From Pseudopedobacter sp. (GTDB lineage: Bacteria > Bacteroidota > Bacteroidia > Sphingobacteriales > Sphingobacteriaceae), in contig JACMOI010000176.1 of NCBI GenBank assembly GCA_014378105.1, forward strand, positions 1-53,899: a stretch of 53,899 nt of DNA, read 5' to 3'. Positions 16,885 through 26,284 of this stretch are shown piece after piece. Position numbers and translations under genes: made by a program. Under the pieces are notes generated by a model, which had not been told where the DNA came from, searched no databases, and saw nothing but the letters and a program-made list of their open reading frames with translations. Each line of letters starts with the position of its first letter. Position 1 is the stretch's first letter.

Positions 16885-17079
16885 TTAATTGTTGCTTTTA
16901 GTATCTGGTTGATGAGTTATTTTAGCATCTCTAAACATTTGATCCATTTTCATGAAGGTGGTCATCATTAGAAAACGTTCTGTGTAGGAATGTTTTTGAG
17001 CATTACGCAGCAAATCCATTTCTGCCTTTTCATAATCTGCAGTAGGTTTTGAAATGATATTTTGGTTTTTATCTTCCAT
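16885..17079 (-). CDS. small hypothetical protein, possible nucleotidyltransferase partner
   Basis: The 64-residue soluble protein starts at ATG 17077-17079. An upstream in-frame ATG at 17110-17112 would add MFLVISFLFSK, but that segment is encoded by a 21-base duplication and is less likely coding. The core TERFLMMTTFMKMDQMFRDA resembles small Bacteroidota proteins encoded beside nucleotidyltransferases; the recognition is weak. The neighbouring downstream frame is a decayed remnant of such an enzyme, so this may be the surviving half of a two-gene module. Function is unknown. Confidence 0.5.
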   Translation of the reverse strand: MEDKNQNIISKPTADYEKAEMDLLRNAQKHSYTERFLMMTTFMKMDQMFRDAKITHQPDTKSNN

Positions 17080-17084
17080 TTTTG

Positions 17085-17120
17085 AAAACAAAAAGCTAAT
17101 TACCAAAAACAAAAAGCTAA
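17085..17120. repeat. 21-base tandem duplication upstream of the small gene
   Basis: AAAACAAAAAGCTAA occurs at 17085-17099 and again at 17106-17120, a period of 21 bases. It sits in the leader of the 64-residue gene. Confidence 0.8.
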
Positions 17121-17155
17121 AACTTATCTAAAGATAATTAATTTAATAAAAAGGT

Positions 17156-20011
17156 TTAGGACAGCTTTAAAGAATTTTCCATCTCTTTTTTCAAAAATTG
17201 ACCAGTGAAACTTTCTTTGACTTTGCATAACCCTTCTGGTGTTCCAGCGAAAACAATATTTCCCCCGGCGGATCCTCCTTCTGGACCTAAATCTATCACA
17301 TGATCTGCTACTTTAATCACATCTAAATTGTGCTCAATGACCAAAACGGTATTTCCCTTATCTACAATTAGATTCAAAACACCCATTAATACATTGATAT
17401 CTTCAAAATGCAACCCTGTGGTAGGTTCATCTAGGATGTAAAAGGTATTTCCGGTATCTTTTTTAGAAAGCTCCGTTGCTAACTTCACACGTTGCGCTTC
17501 GCCACCAGAAAGTGTGGTAGATGATTGCCCAAGTCGGATATAACCTAAGCCCACATCATTTAACGTTTTTATTTTTCGATAAATTGAAGGAATATTTTCA
17601 AAAAAGACTACTGCATCTTCTACGCTCATGTCCAAAACATCGGCAATAGATTTTCCACGAAAACGGACTTCTAAAGTTTCTCGGTTATAGCGTTTCCCAC
17701 CACATTCTTCGCAAGGTACGGCTACATCGGGTAAAAAGTTCATTTCAATTACCTTCATTCCTCCACCCTGACAAGTTTCACATCTTCCACCTCTTACATT
17801 GAAAGAGAAACGTCCTGGCTTATAACCCCGAATCTGCGCCTCAGGCAGTGCTACAAAAAGGTTTCTGATATCAGAGAAAACACCAGTATAAGTGGATGGA
17901 TTTGACCTTGGGGTTCGCCCGATAGCTGATTGATTAATCTCAATCACTTTATCTATAAGTTCCAAACCTTTAATTTCTTTAAAAGGCATAGGAAGTTTTT
18001 TAGCTCTAAAGAAATGTTTATTTAAAACGGGGTAAAGTGTTTCGCCTATCAAAGTAGATTTCCCACTTCCAGAAACGCCAGTTACACAAATAAACTTCCC
18101 AAGGGGGAAATCAACGCTGACGTTCTTCAAATTATTTCCCGTAGCTTTTTTAAGCGATAAGACTTTTCCATTTCCTTCTCTTCTCTTATCAGGGATAGCA
18201 ATTTCTCGCTCTCCATTTAAATAGGACGCTGTTAAAGTATGTGTTTTGAGTAACTCTGCTGCAGTTCCTTGAGCTACAATTTCTCCACCATGAACACCTG
18301 CTGCTGGACCCATATCAATCACATAATCAGCCTGTAAAATCATGTCTTTATCATGCTCTACCACCAAAACGGTGTTATTCAAGTCACGAAGATTTTTTAA
18401 AGCTTTGATTAATCTGTCATTATCTCTTTGATGTAAACCGATAGAAGGCTCGTCCAAGATGTACATCACATTCATGAGTTGAGAACCAATTTGGGTAGCC
18501 AAACGGATACGTTGCGCCTCTCCTCCTGATAATGTTTTTGCAGTTCTGTCTAAAGTCAAATAAACTAATCCTACATCTAGCAAGAATACGATTCTTGACC
18601 TTATTTCTTTAAGGATTTCTTTAGCAATGATGTTCTGACGCTCGCTTAATCTTTCTTCTAAACCCTCAAACCATTCTTGCAGTTTACTGATATCCATCGA
18701 GGCTAACTCGAAGATATTTTTTTCATCTACTTTAAAGTGTAATGATTCTTTTTTTAACCTTGCACCTTCGCAAAGTGGACAGGTTTTCAACACTCTAAAA
18801 CTATCTAAATCATCAGAGATTCCAGCTTTCTTCTCGTTCTGCTCCTCCAACATCTTGATGATTCCATCAAAATGGATTTGATAATTTTGAACGTTCCACT
18901 TATTATACTCAACCGGAACAGTGAGTAATTCATCTGTTCCATGAAGTAATATGTCAATGGCTTTTTTCTCCAATTTCTCCATCGGTTGTGATAAAGAGAA
19001 ATTATATTTTTTACTCAAAGCTTTAATCACTTGGAAAATCCAAGTTTCGCGGTAATCTCCTAAAGGAGCTAAACCTCCATTAATGATGCTCAATTTAGGA
19101 TAAGGAATAACGGATTCTTCATCTACATCGAAAACATAACCCAAGCCATCACACTCAGGGCAAGCGCCATAAGGTGAGTTGAAAGAGAATGAATTAGGTT
19201 GTGGTTCATCGTAAGAAATACCCGTGGTTGGGCACATCAAATATTTAGAAAAATGATAGGTGTTATTTTCTTTATCTGAAATTTTGATAATTCCTTTAGC
19301 AATCTTTAAAGCTGATTGAATAGAGGTATATAAACGCTTTTTATCCTTTTCAGAAACTACTAAACGATCAACTACAGTTTCAATATCATGGATTTTGTAG
19401 CGATCTACCTGCATTTTAGGAACTACATCTACTATCTCTCCATCTACTCTTACCTTCAAATAACCTTGCTTTCTAATTTGCTCAAAAAGCTCGCGATAAT
19501 GTCCTTTTCTTCCTTTTACAACGGGTGCTAAAATATTGATCGGCTTGCCATCAAACTGGGTTAAAATCTGATTTAATATCTGATCTTCAGACATTTTCAC
19601 CATCTTTTCTCCAGTATTATAGGAGTAAGCATCACCAACTCTGGCATATAACAGACGCATGAAATCGTAAATCTCGGTAATGGTACCTACCGTTGACCTT
19701 GGATTTTTAGAAGTCGTTTTTTGCTCAATAGCAATCACTGGACTTAAGCCCGAAACTTTGTCTACATCTGGCCTTTCCATCCCTCCCATAAATTGACGGG
19801 AATAGGCAGAAAAAGTCTCCATATAACGCCTTTGACCTTCTGCATAAATGGTATCAAAAGCCAAAGACGATTTCCCTGAACCGCTTAAACCGGTAATTAC
19901 TACCAGTTTATTTCTAGGGAAAGAAATATCTATATTTTTTAAATTATGAACTCTGGCACCATAAACTTCAACTTCACTTTGTTCTCCCAGGTCAATTTGT
20001 TTCTTACTCAT
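17156..20011 (-). CDS. uvrA: excinuclease ABC subunit A
   Basis: The 951-residue protein is the DNA damage sensor of nucleotide excision repair; it forms a dimer, works with UvrB and is not expected to need a nearby partner gene. Both ABC ATPase halves are present. The N-terminal Walker A is TGLSGSGKSSLAFD near residues 40-53, the second is TGVSGSGKSTLIGE near 646-659, and there are signature LSGGEAQRIRLATQIG and LSGGEAQRVKLATELS motifs. Zinc-finger cysteine pairs appear in CPTTG/CPECDG, CPLCEG and CETCQGGG/CEECGGKR. The length is normal. A TAATTTTG box at 20068-20075 (minus strand) is a possible promoter element. Confidence 0.98.
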   Translation of the reverse strand: MSKKQIDLGEQSEVEVYGARVHNLKNIDISFPRNKLVVITGLSGSGKSSLAFDTIYAEGQRRYMETFSAYSRQFMGGMERPDVDKVSGLSPVIAIEQKTTSKNPRSTVGTITEIYDFMRLLYARVGDAYSYNTGEKMVKMSEDQILNQILTQFDGKPINILAPVVKGRKGHYRELFEQIRKQGYLKVRVDGEIVDVVPKMQVDRYKIHDIETVVDRLVVSEKDKKRLYTSIQSALKIAKGIIKISDKENNTYHFSKYLMCPTTGISYDEPQPNSFSFNSPYGACPECDGLGYVFDVDEESVIPYPKLSIINGGLAPLGDYRETWIFQVIKALSKKYNFSLSQPMEKLEKKAIDILLHGTDELLTVPVEYNKWNVQNYQIHFDGIIKMLEEQNEKKAGISDDLDSFRVLKTCPLCEGARLKKESLHFKVDEKNIFELASMDISKLQEWFEGLEERLSERQNIIAKEILKEIRSRIVFLLDVGLVYLTLDRTAKTLSGGEAQRIRLATQIGSQLMNVMYILDEPSIGLHQRDNDRLIKALKNLRDLNNTVLVVEHDKDMILQADYVIDMGPAAGVHGGEIVAQGTAAELLKTHTLTASYLNGEREIAIPDKRREGNGKVLSLKKATGNNLKNVSVDFPLGKFICVTGVSGSGKSTLIGETLYPVLNKHFFRAKKLPMPFKEIKGLELIDKVIEINQSAIGRTPRSNPSTYTGVFSDIRNLFVALPEAQIRGYKPGRFSFNVRGGRCETCQGGGMKVIEMNFLPDVAVPCEECGGKRYNRETLEVRFRGKSIADVLDMSVEDAVVFFENIPSIYRKIKTLNDVGLGYIRLGQSSTTLSGGEAQRVKLATELSKKDTGNTFYILDEPTTGLHFEDINVLMGVLNLIVDKGNTVLVIEHNLDVIKVADHVIDLGPEGGSAGGNIVFAGTPEGLCKVKESFTGQFLKKEMENSLKLS

Positions 20012-20067
20012 AAAAAAGCGTTCTCTGCTTATAAAAAAATGAAATCTACTTTTGTTTTTAAAGCTTG

Positions 20068-20075
20068 CAAAATTA
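20068..20075 (-). promoter_or_regulatory. possible -7 box for uvrA
   Basis: The minus-strand TAATTTTG matches TAnnTTTG, 57 bases before the uvrA ATG. No TTG lies at the usual distance, so this is weak. Confidence 0.35.
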
Positions 20076-20221
20076 ACGAAAAAACACCAAATATTATAAG
20101 AGAGCTAACTCTTTAGAATGTCATTTATTGAAATACCGCCTTCTTCATTTACAATCTTTTTTAATAAATTAATAAGGCATTTATTTAAATTTGAGAATCA
20201 AAAACCAATTATTAAAGAATT

Positions 20222-20653
20222 ATGGCCATTATAAATCCTTATTTGAATTTTAACGGAAATACTGAAGAAGCATTTAATTTTTACAAATCTGTTTTTGGAG
20301 GTGAGTTTGCTTTAATCACTCGTTTTAAAGAAATGCCAAATCCCGATCATCCACTATCAGAAGAAGATGGAAACAAATTAATGCACATTGCTTTACCTAT
20401 TGGTAATGGTAACGTTTTAATGGGAACCGATTTTTTAGAGAGCATGGGCCATAAAATGGAAGAAGGGAATAGGTACGCCATATCTGTAAGTGCTCAAAGT
20501 CGAGAGGAGGCCACAAAATTATTCAACGGGCTGACTGTTGGCCCAACTGTAGAAATGCCAATTAATGACAGTCCGTGGGGTTCTTATTTTGGAATGTTGA
20601 AGGATAAATTTGGAATAAAATGGATGGTAGACTTTGATCCAAGATACAATTGA
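20222..20653 (+). CDS. PhnB-like VOC family protein
   Basis: The 143-residue protein has the paired beta-alpha-beta layout of the VOC/glyoxalase fold and matches the PhnB-like branch. The N-terminal INPYLNFNGNTEEAFNFYKSVFGG and the central GNGNVLMGTDFLES with SWGSYFGMLKDKFG-type C-terminal motif (PWGSYFGMLKDKFGIKWMVD) are characteristic. This branch is often annotated as 3-demethylubiquinone methyltransferase-like or as a small-molecule-binding protein; a reaction cannot be assigned. A TAAATTTG box at 20186-20193 may be part of its promoter. The DUF72 gene follows 51 bases later in the same direction. Confidence 0.8.
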   Translation: MAIINPYLNFNGNTEEAFNFYKSVFGGEFALITRFKEMPNPDHPLSEEDGNKLMHIALPIGNGNVLMGTDFLESMGHKMEEGNRYAISVSAQSREEATKLFNGLTVGPTVEMPINDSPWGSYFGMLKDKFGIKWMVDFDPRYN

Positions 20654-20704
20654 ACTAAATAAAAATTGAATGTTTGGATCTTTAATAAAATTAAATAAGG
20701 TAAA

Positions 20705-21595
20705 ATGCAATTTGGAAAAGTAGAAGACCCCTCGAAAATAGATTTTAGCCTTCCGGCGGATGCAAAAGAAACAAAAGAAATTTTGTCAAAAACTAAAGCT
20801 AACGATAGTTTTGATGCGTATATTGGATGTGCAAAATGGAATAAGGCTGATTTAAAAGGTTTTTATCCGAAGGGGACCAAAGATGAATTAACTTATTATG
20901 CCACACAGTTTAATTCGATTGAGCTGAATGCCACATTTTATAATTCGCCAAGTATTAATCAGGTTTTGACCTGGAAAGAAAAAACACCAGAAAATTTTAA
21001 GTTCTTCCCGAAAATTACGAATACGGTGAGTCACTATCGCAGGTTAACTAATATTCATGAACCTTTAACTCATTTTTGTGATGCCATTAGTAATTTTGAA
21101 GAGAAATTAGGAATGGTATTTCTACAATTACACGATAACTTTAAACCTAAAGATTATGATAGATTGGAGAAATTGGTAAAAGAATTTCCGAAATCAATTC
21201 CATTAGCCATTGAATTAAGAAACGAAGAGTGGTTTACAAACGAAACCATTTCTAACCAAATTTTCGAACTCTTTAGCGCAAATCATATCTCGAATATCAT
21301 TGTTGATACTGCTGGCAGAAGAGACATGTTACACATGAGACTGACTAACTCAAAGGCTTTTATTCGTTACGTAGGTGCCAATCATGAAAGTGATTATCAA
21401 AGACTAGATGATTGGGTAAAAAGAATTGTTGAATGGAAGGCTGAAGGTTTACAAGAATTGTATTTCTTTGTGCATCAAAATATAGAAACGGCATCTCCAT
21501 TACTTTCAGCACATTTAATCAAGAATTTAAATACAGCTTTAAAAACCGATTTAAAGATTCCCGTTTTAGCACTGGAAGCACCTAAATTATTTTAG
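20705..21595 (+). CDS. DUF72 domain-containing protein
   Basis: The 296-residue protein belongs to the DUF72 (YecE-like) TIM-barrel family, whose reaction is unknown. Family marks are DAYIGCAKWNKADLKGFYP near residues 38-56, FNSIELNATFYNSPS near 76-90, FKFFPKITNTVSH near 100-112, VFLQLHDNFKP near 137-147, and IPLAIELRNEEWF near 163-175. The motif that normally reads YVRFHG is the divergent FIRYVGANH here. It probably shares a transcript with the PhnB-like gene. Confidence 0.88.
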   Translation: MQFGKVEDPSKIDFSLPADAKETKEILSKTKANDSFDAYIGCAKWNKADLKGFYPKGTKDELTYYATQFNSIELNATFYNSPSINQVLTWKEKTPENFKFFPKITNTVSHYRRLTNIHEPLTHFCDAISNFEEKLGMVFLQLHDNFKPKDYDRLEKLVKEFPKSIPLAIELRNEEWFTNETISNQIFELFSANHISNIIVDTAGRRDMLHMRLTNSKAFIRYVGANHESDYQRLDDWVKRIVEWKAEGLQELYFFVHQNIETASPLLSAHLIKNLNTALKTDLKIPVLALEAPKLF

Positions 21596-21943
21596 AACGT
21601 AATATTTCTAAATACTTAATTACTTATTACAAGATTGAGCCTAAAATGTGCTTTCTGTTCATTTTATTTACTTTTCTTCTAAATTAACATGAGCTAAACG
21701 CTCACTTTGGCGAATACCTCCTTGCTATCACTATTTTATTAGTGAGGGCACTACGAATGCTTTGTTGCCTCAAATATTACTCTAAAAAGAAATTACCTAT
21801 GATTCTCTATAATCCTATTCATAAATATTTCTTATGATTATTATATAAATTATAAATAAAAACTTATAAATATAAATCTTCAATTTTGGCGCTAAAATAA
21901 GATGGTAAATCCTACTTTTTATTAAAAAATCAAAGCTGCAAAA
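21596..21943. other. 348-base intergenic region before dabB
   Basis: I see no gene. One small perfect inverted repeat (TCACTA, 6-base loop, TAGTGA) lies near 21729-21746. The last 120 bases are strongly AT-rich. No clear TAnnTTTG box stands out, so the dabBA promoter is not located. Confidence 0.45.
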
Positions 21944-23410
21944 ATGAACTCGGAAAAAACCAAAACACCCATTAGCTCAGAAAAAGAAGGAAAATTGATG
22001 AGTCTATCAAAAATCACAAGCTTGTTTTTTTGGCTTTTGTTTTTGAGCAATTCAAGCATATTAATCTATAATTTCCCAAACATCCCTGAATGGCATTATC
22101 AAAGTATTATCCGTATTAATGGTTTTACCCTTGTTATTTGGACTATCGTAACTTTCTTCAGTGCGATAGTTAATACTTATGCATCGGATTATTTAAAAGG
22201 CTTTAAATTTCAGGCTCGCTTTACGGGCTTATGTATAGGATTCACTGTATCAGTGATGCTTTTCATTGCGTCCAACCATTTGGCACCTCTCCTCTTATCT
22301 TGGTTTGCAATGGGATTTTTTATGTCTCGGCTAATAGGTGTGAACGCAGACTGGCAAGAAGCTAAAAAAGCTGCAAAATATTCACAAAGGTATTTTTTAT
22401 TGAGTGGTGCTTTTTTAAGTGTTGGTGTTTTGTTGCTGGCTTACCAAAGTAATTATTACACTTTAAGCTTGATCAACTCAAACATCAATACCCTACCAAA
22501 AGCAACACTATTTATCGCCTCTATTTGCATCATCGTTTCTGCAATTATACAATCTGCCATCTATCCGTTCCATCGCTGGTTACTATCCGCAATGACGGCT
22601 CCTACTCCTGCTTCTGCACTGATGCATGCGGGTTTTGTAAATGGTTCAGGTATTTTGCTGTCTTTATTTGCAGGTATATTATTTGCTTCTCACACTTTAA
22701 GCATACTTTTTATCATCGGAGGTATCACTGCAATTACAGCTCAATTTGCGAAACTTATTCAGGTAAACGTCAAACAAAAGTTAGCTTGCTCTACCATTGC
22801 GCAAATGGGATTTATGATCATGCAATGTGGATTAGGCTTTTTTAACGCCGCAGTGGTTCACCTAATTTTACACGGATTCTATAAAGCTTATTTATTTCTT
22901 TCGGCAGGAGAAAATGTAAATTATACCGAACCTAAAGACGCTGAAAAAATCCAAATAAAACCCTTACAAGCTGTCGTTGTTTTAGTTTATGGACTTTTAG
23001 GTGCCCTATTATTTACACAACTTACAGGTAAGGGAACTGAGATCAATAGCGGCATTTTCTTAACGCTTATTGTAGCTATAACAGTTGGGCAGGTCACCTA
23101 TAATATTGTGAAACAAAAAAACTTCTCGGCTTGGCAAAAGATATTTATTCCTCCAGTATTATTTTTATCGAGCATTGCTTTATATGCACTAATGTATAGA
23201 GGAGTAACTGCGCTAATGGCAGATATGCCGAAAGTAGATGCTCCTTCACCACTTTCCACTATTCAAATAGTCTTTGGAATTATCTTTTTAATCGGATTCT
23301 TTATCATGAAGCTAAACATTTATAAAAAAATACCCTGGTTATATGTCAAATTACTAAACGACTCACAGTCTGCAAAAAACACACTATTACTGTTTAAAAA
23401 CCATTCTTAA
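21944..23410 (+). CDS. dabB: DabB, membrane subunit of an inorganic carbon transporter
   Basis: The 488-residue protein is a NuoL/MrpA-like proton-conducting membrane protein with about 12-13 hydrophobic segments. The antiporter-like core includes IQSAIYPFHRWLLSAMTAPTP, ALMHAGFVNGSGILLSLFAG and KLACSTIAQMGFMIMQCGLGFFNAAVVHLILHGFYKAYLFLSAG, with charged residues within helices. In DAB systems this subunit is thought to couple a cation gradient to DabA, driving one-way conversion of CO2 to bicarbonate. The next gene is DabA, with a one-base overlap (TAATG), which strongly supports this over a Complex I or Mrp role, since no nuo or mrp genes are near. Confidence 0.9.
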   Translation: MNSEKTKTPISSEKEGKLMSLSKITSLFFWLLFLSNSSILIYNFPNIPEWHYQSIIRINGFTLVIWTIVTFFSAIVNTYASDYLKGFKFQARFTGLCIGFTVSVMLFIASNHLAPLLLSWFAMGFFMSRLIGVNADWQEAKKAAKYSQRYFLLSGAFLSVGVLLLAYQSNYYTLSLINSNINTLPKATLFIASICIIVSAIIQSAIYPFHRWLLSAMTAPTPASALMHAGFVNGSGILLSLFAGILFASHTLSILFIIGGITAITAQFAKLIQVNVKQKLACSTIAQMGFMIMQCGLGFFNAAVVHLILHGFYKAYLFLSAGENVNYTEPKDAEKIQIKPLQAVVVLVYGLLGALLFTQLTGKGTEINSGIFLTLIVAITVGQVTYNIVKQKNFSAWQKIFIPPVLFLSSIALYALMYRGVTALMADMPKVDAPSPLSTIQIVFGIIFLIGFFIMKLNIYKKIPWLYVKLLNDSQSAKNTLLLFKNHS

Positions 23411-25746
23411 TGACGAACCTACAATTCAAAAACGATATCACCGAAGCTTCTGAAGTAATTGGTCATACATGGCCGCTTTATGCTTTTGTAGCCTCCAACC
23501 CATTATCAGGATACGAAAAATTAACATTTAAGAATGCCCTTCAAAGTGCTGCCAAATATTTAGGTGGTTCAACATTGCCAGAAGCTTCCTTATTTAGTGA
23601 AGCTTTGAAAAGTGGAGAAATGGACAAAGAAGTATTGCTAACGCTTCTTCAAGAAAACGACTTTAATCAAGATCCTGCCTATTACCTATCCGAAATGGAA
23701 GAGGTAATGCATCTTAAAGAAAAAAATGTTAATCATCATTTAGATCGTATCATGTGTAAATGGCTAGCCGCTTTTTTAGACGAGGGTTTTGCCGATTGGG
23801 AAATGCCTTTTAAATCTAAAGGTTTCTTCTCCGCTTGGAGGAAACTAGCAAAATATGATAAAGAAATGGGAACTTCGAATATAGAAATTCCGAAAACAGC
23901 AGCATTAGCACTTGAGTATGTGTTGAAAGATTATCCTAAAAAAGATTATTTAGAGCTTTTCAAATATCATATTGCTGCCTTGCCTGGATGGAATGGATAT
24001 ATAAAGTACAGGATGCAAGAAAACTCGGCTTGGCAACAAAAATATCCTATTTCTTTAGAAGATTACCTTGCTGTAAGATTATGGATTGTAAAAACCACCA
24101 ATACCGAACTGACCCCCTCAAACAACTTACAACAAGAAAGTGCTACAAGCCTAAACCTTAAATATATTTGGTTAAAAGCCTGGGAAGAAAGCTGGCAAAA
24201 TCAACTCATCAGCACCTTAAATGAAAGATTAAATAGCACATCAAAATCAAGCATTAAAGATTTACCTGATGCGCAGTTGGTATTCTGCATAGATACCAGA
24301 TCAGAATTGATAAGAAGGCACATAGAGGTAAAAGGTAATTATGAAACATTCGGTTATGCTGGTTTTTTCGGTATCGCCATGGACTATAAAAATCCAGAAA
24401 CTGGTATCATTAGAAAATCTTGTCCACCAATAGTGAACTCGGCATATAAAGTTTCGGAAGTTGCCCAAACAGATAAGGATTCTGAATTCCTGGATTACCA
24501 GCAACATATTGAAAATTCTAAATTTAGCAGTTACTTTTTAAAGAGATTAAAAAACATGCTACCGTCTGCTTTTGGTTTTGTAGAAGGTGCAGGACTCATT
24601 TACGGTGCTACATTAACAAGTCGGACCCTTTTCCCCTCAGTTACTTATAACTTGAATAAAAAAAATAAACCAGTACCTGAGAATTTTTGCGAAACAAAGA
24701 TTAATGATCGACATGATGAAAAAGGGGGGTTAGCTATTTCAATTGATGAAAAAGTTGCGATTGTTAAAGGAGCTTTCGATTTATTAGGATGGGAAAATTT
24801 TGCACCGCTGGTGATTTTCGCTGGACATGCAAGTCAAACTGCAAATAATCCATTTGGGTCTAGTTTAGACTGTGGTGCATGCGCAGCAAGTCCTGGAAGA
24901 CATAATGCTAGAATGTTAGCCAATATTGCCAATCAAAAAGCGGTAAAAATAGCTTTAAAAGAAGAGTTCGAGATTCATATTCCAGAGAATACTTATTTTT
25001 TAGGCGCCGAACATAATACCACCACGGATGAAATTGTATTGTTTGATAGCCAAGCGCCCAGCACGCACCTTAAACTGATTCAAGATTTGAAATTAGATTT
25101 AAAACAATCGCAGCAAACAGCTACTCACGAAAGACTTGGAAAAAATAAAGACAGTTTAAAAACCGCTCATAAAAAAGCTAATAACTGGGCAGAAACCCGA
25201 CCTGAATGGGGATTAGCGAAAAACGCAGCTTTTATTGTAGGACCAAGAAACCTTACAAAAGACATTAATTTAGGAGGAAGATGCTTTTTACATTCATATG
25301 ATTGGGAAAAAGATAATGAAGGCAAAGCTTTAGAAGCTATTATGCAAGGCCCTATGGTTGTTGGTCAATGGATCAATAGCCATTATTATTTTTCTACAGT
25401 GAACAATGAGCAATTTGGTGGAGGTTCGAAAATTACCCAAAATGTAACTGGTAAATTAGGTGTTGTACAAGGAAATGGTGGCGATTTAAAAATTGGACTC
25501 CCTTTACAATCTATTAAATCATCGGATCAAGAAATGTATCATCAACCCTTAAGATTATCTGTGGTGATTCAAGCGCCTTATAATTGGATAATTGATATTA
25601 TTGAAAGGAATGAATCTATCAAAACTTTATTAGATAATGAGTGGCTTTATTTGATGGTGATGGACCCAACGGATTCAAATCAGATAAAATACTATCGTAA
25701 AAATTTGCAAATGAAAGCTAAAAAAATCAGCGAGATACAATCTTAA
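23410..25746 (+). CDS. dabA: DabA, zinc carbonic-anhydrase-like subunit of an inorganic carbon transporter
   Basis: The 778-residue DUF2309 protein is the soluble partner of DabB. The expected beta-carbonic-anhydrase-like zinc site is present: Cys293 and Asp295 in VFCIDTRSELIRRH, His473 in FAGHASQTANNP and Cys488 in SLDCGACAASPGRHN. The 2- and 15-residue spacings equal those in the studied Halothiobacillus DabA. Its N-terminus has VIGHTWPLYAFVASNPLSGYE, typical of the family. It starts within the dabB stop codon. No rubisco or carboxysome gene is near, so the bicarbonate probably feeds carboxylating enzymes of a heterotroph, which is inference. Confidence 0.93.
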   Translation: MTNLQFKNDITEASEVIGHTWPLYAFVASNPLSGYEKLTFKNALQSAAKYLGGSTLPEASLFSEALKSGEMDKEVLLTLLQENDFNQDPAYYLSEMEEVMHLKEKNVNHHLDRIMCKWLAAFLDEGFADWEMPFKSKGFFSAWRKLAKYDKEMGTSNIEIPKTAALALEYVLKDYPKKDYLELFKYHIAALPGWNGYIKYRMQENSAWQQKYPISLEDYLAVRLWIVKTTNTELTPSNNLQQESATSLNLKYIWLKAWEESWQNQLISTLNERLNSTSKSSIKDLPDAQLVFCIDTRSELIRRHIEVKGNYETFGYAGFFGIAMDYKNPETGIIRKSCPPIVNSAYKVSEVAQTDKDSEFLDYQQHIENSKFSSYFLKRLKNMLPSAFGFVEGAGLIYGATLTSRTLFPSVTYNLNKKNKPVPENFCETKINDRHDEKGGLAISIDEKVAIVKGAFDLLGWENFAPLVIFAGHASQTANNPFGSSLDCGACAASPGRHNARMLANIANQKAVKIALKEEFEIHIPENTYFLGAEHNTTTDEIVLFDSQAPSTHLKLIQDLKLDLKQSQQTATHERLGKNKDSLKTAHKKANNWAETRPEWGLAKNAAFIVGPRNLTKDINLGGRCFLHSYDWEKDNEGKALEAIMQGPMVVGQWINSHYYFSTVNNEQFGGGSKITQNVTGKLGVVQGNGGDLKIGLPLQSIKSSDQEMYHQPLRLSVVIQAPYNWIIDIIERNESIKTLLDNEWLYLMVMDPTDSNQIKYYRKNLQMKAKKISEIQS

Positions 25747-25816
25747 CCGTTTAAAAAAACAGATTACCGAATAATAAACTAAATAAAATAGAATTTATAA
25801 AGTAAAATTATCAAAG

Positions 25817-26131
25817 ATGTATAAAGATCAGGGACTCGCACTGGTAAAAGGAGAATTTACTCCTGACTAAACTGCTGAAATATTATTTTCACTAATTAAT
25901 GAGAAAATAAGATTTTATGATTTACAAATTTTCAGTTTAAAAGTACCTGAAGATGGCAATCCTGAGTCACATGCTAAACGTTTAGAAGAATTAAAAAACA
26001 CTAAGAAAATCATTCAAGATATGATTGATCCAGCCAGAATTAATAAGGTGCTAATTGTTGCTATTAATAGTATAAATCTTGAATTAAAAGCAATTTTGAA
26101 AGTTTTTAATAAACTTTTCTTACTATTTTAA
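25817..26131 (+). pseudogene. small hypothetical gene broken by an in-frame TAA
   Basis: One frame reads MYKDQGLALVKGEFTPD, a TAA at 25868-25870, then continues for 86 codons without interruption (TAEILFSLINEKIRFYDLQI... ending NKLFLLF) to a TAA at 26129-26131. The segment after the stop is helical and charged (SHAKRLEELKNTKKIIQDMID), as in small Bacteroidota cytoplasmic proteins of unknown function. There is no good start codon after the stop, so a nonsense mutation is the simplest reading. A sequencing error would also explain it. Confidence 0.6.
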
Positions 26132-26212
26132 ATTTGAAATATAGAAAAGATTTATTGAGTAAGACAAATAGGCACAACCCTATAAAACCAAATTTTTAAT
26201 TCTCATCCAAAT

Positions 26213-26250
26213 AAAAAAATCCTCACTGTAATTACACTGAGGATTTTTTT
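26213..26250. terminator. intrinsic terminator between the broken gene and the transglycosylase
   Basis: AAATCCTCA pairs with TGAGGATTT. Inside it the palindrome TGTAATTACA extends the stem after one C/C mismatch. A and T tracts on both sides suggest it serves both converging transcripts. Confidence 0.8.
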
Positions 26251-26284
26251 TATATAGGATTCTTAAAATAAATTAAGAACATTT

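Noticed and set aside
17080-17112. Upstream ATG of the small gene near the nucleotidyltransferase remnant
   Set aside because: The extra 11 residues come from a 21-base tandem duplication, and the internal ATG gives a cleaner protein start.
21944-23410. NuoL or MrpA subunit instead of DabB
   Set aside because: No other Complex I or Mrp genes are adjacent, and the next, overlapping gene is a DabA with a complete zinc site.
25868-25870. Programmed readthrough or recoding of the internal TAA
   Set aside because: No recoding signal or known family precedent was seen. A nonsense mutation or sequencing error is simpler.
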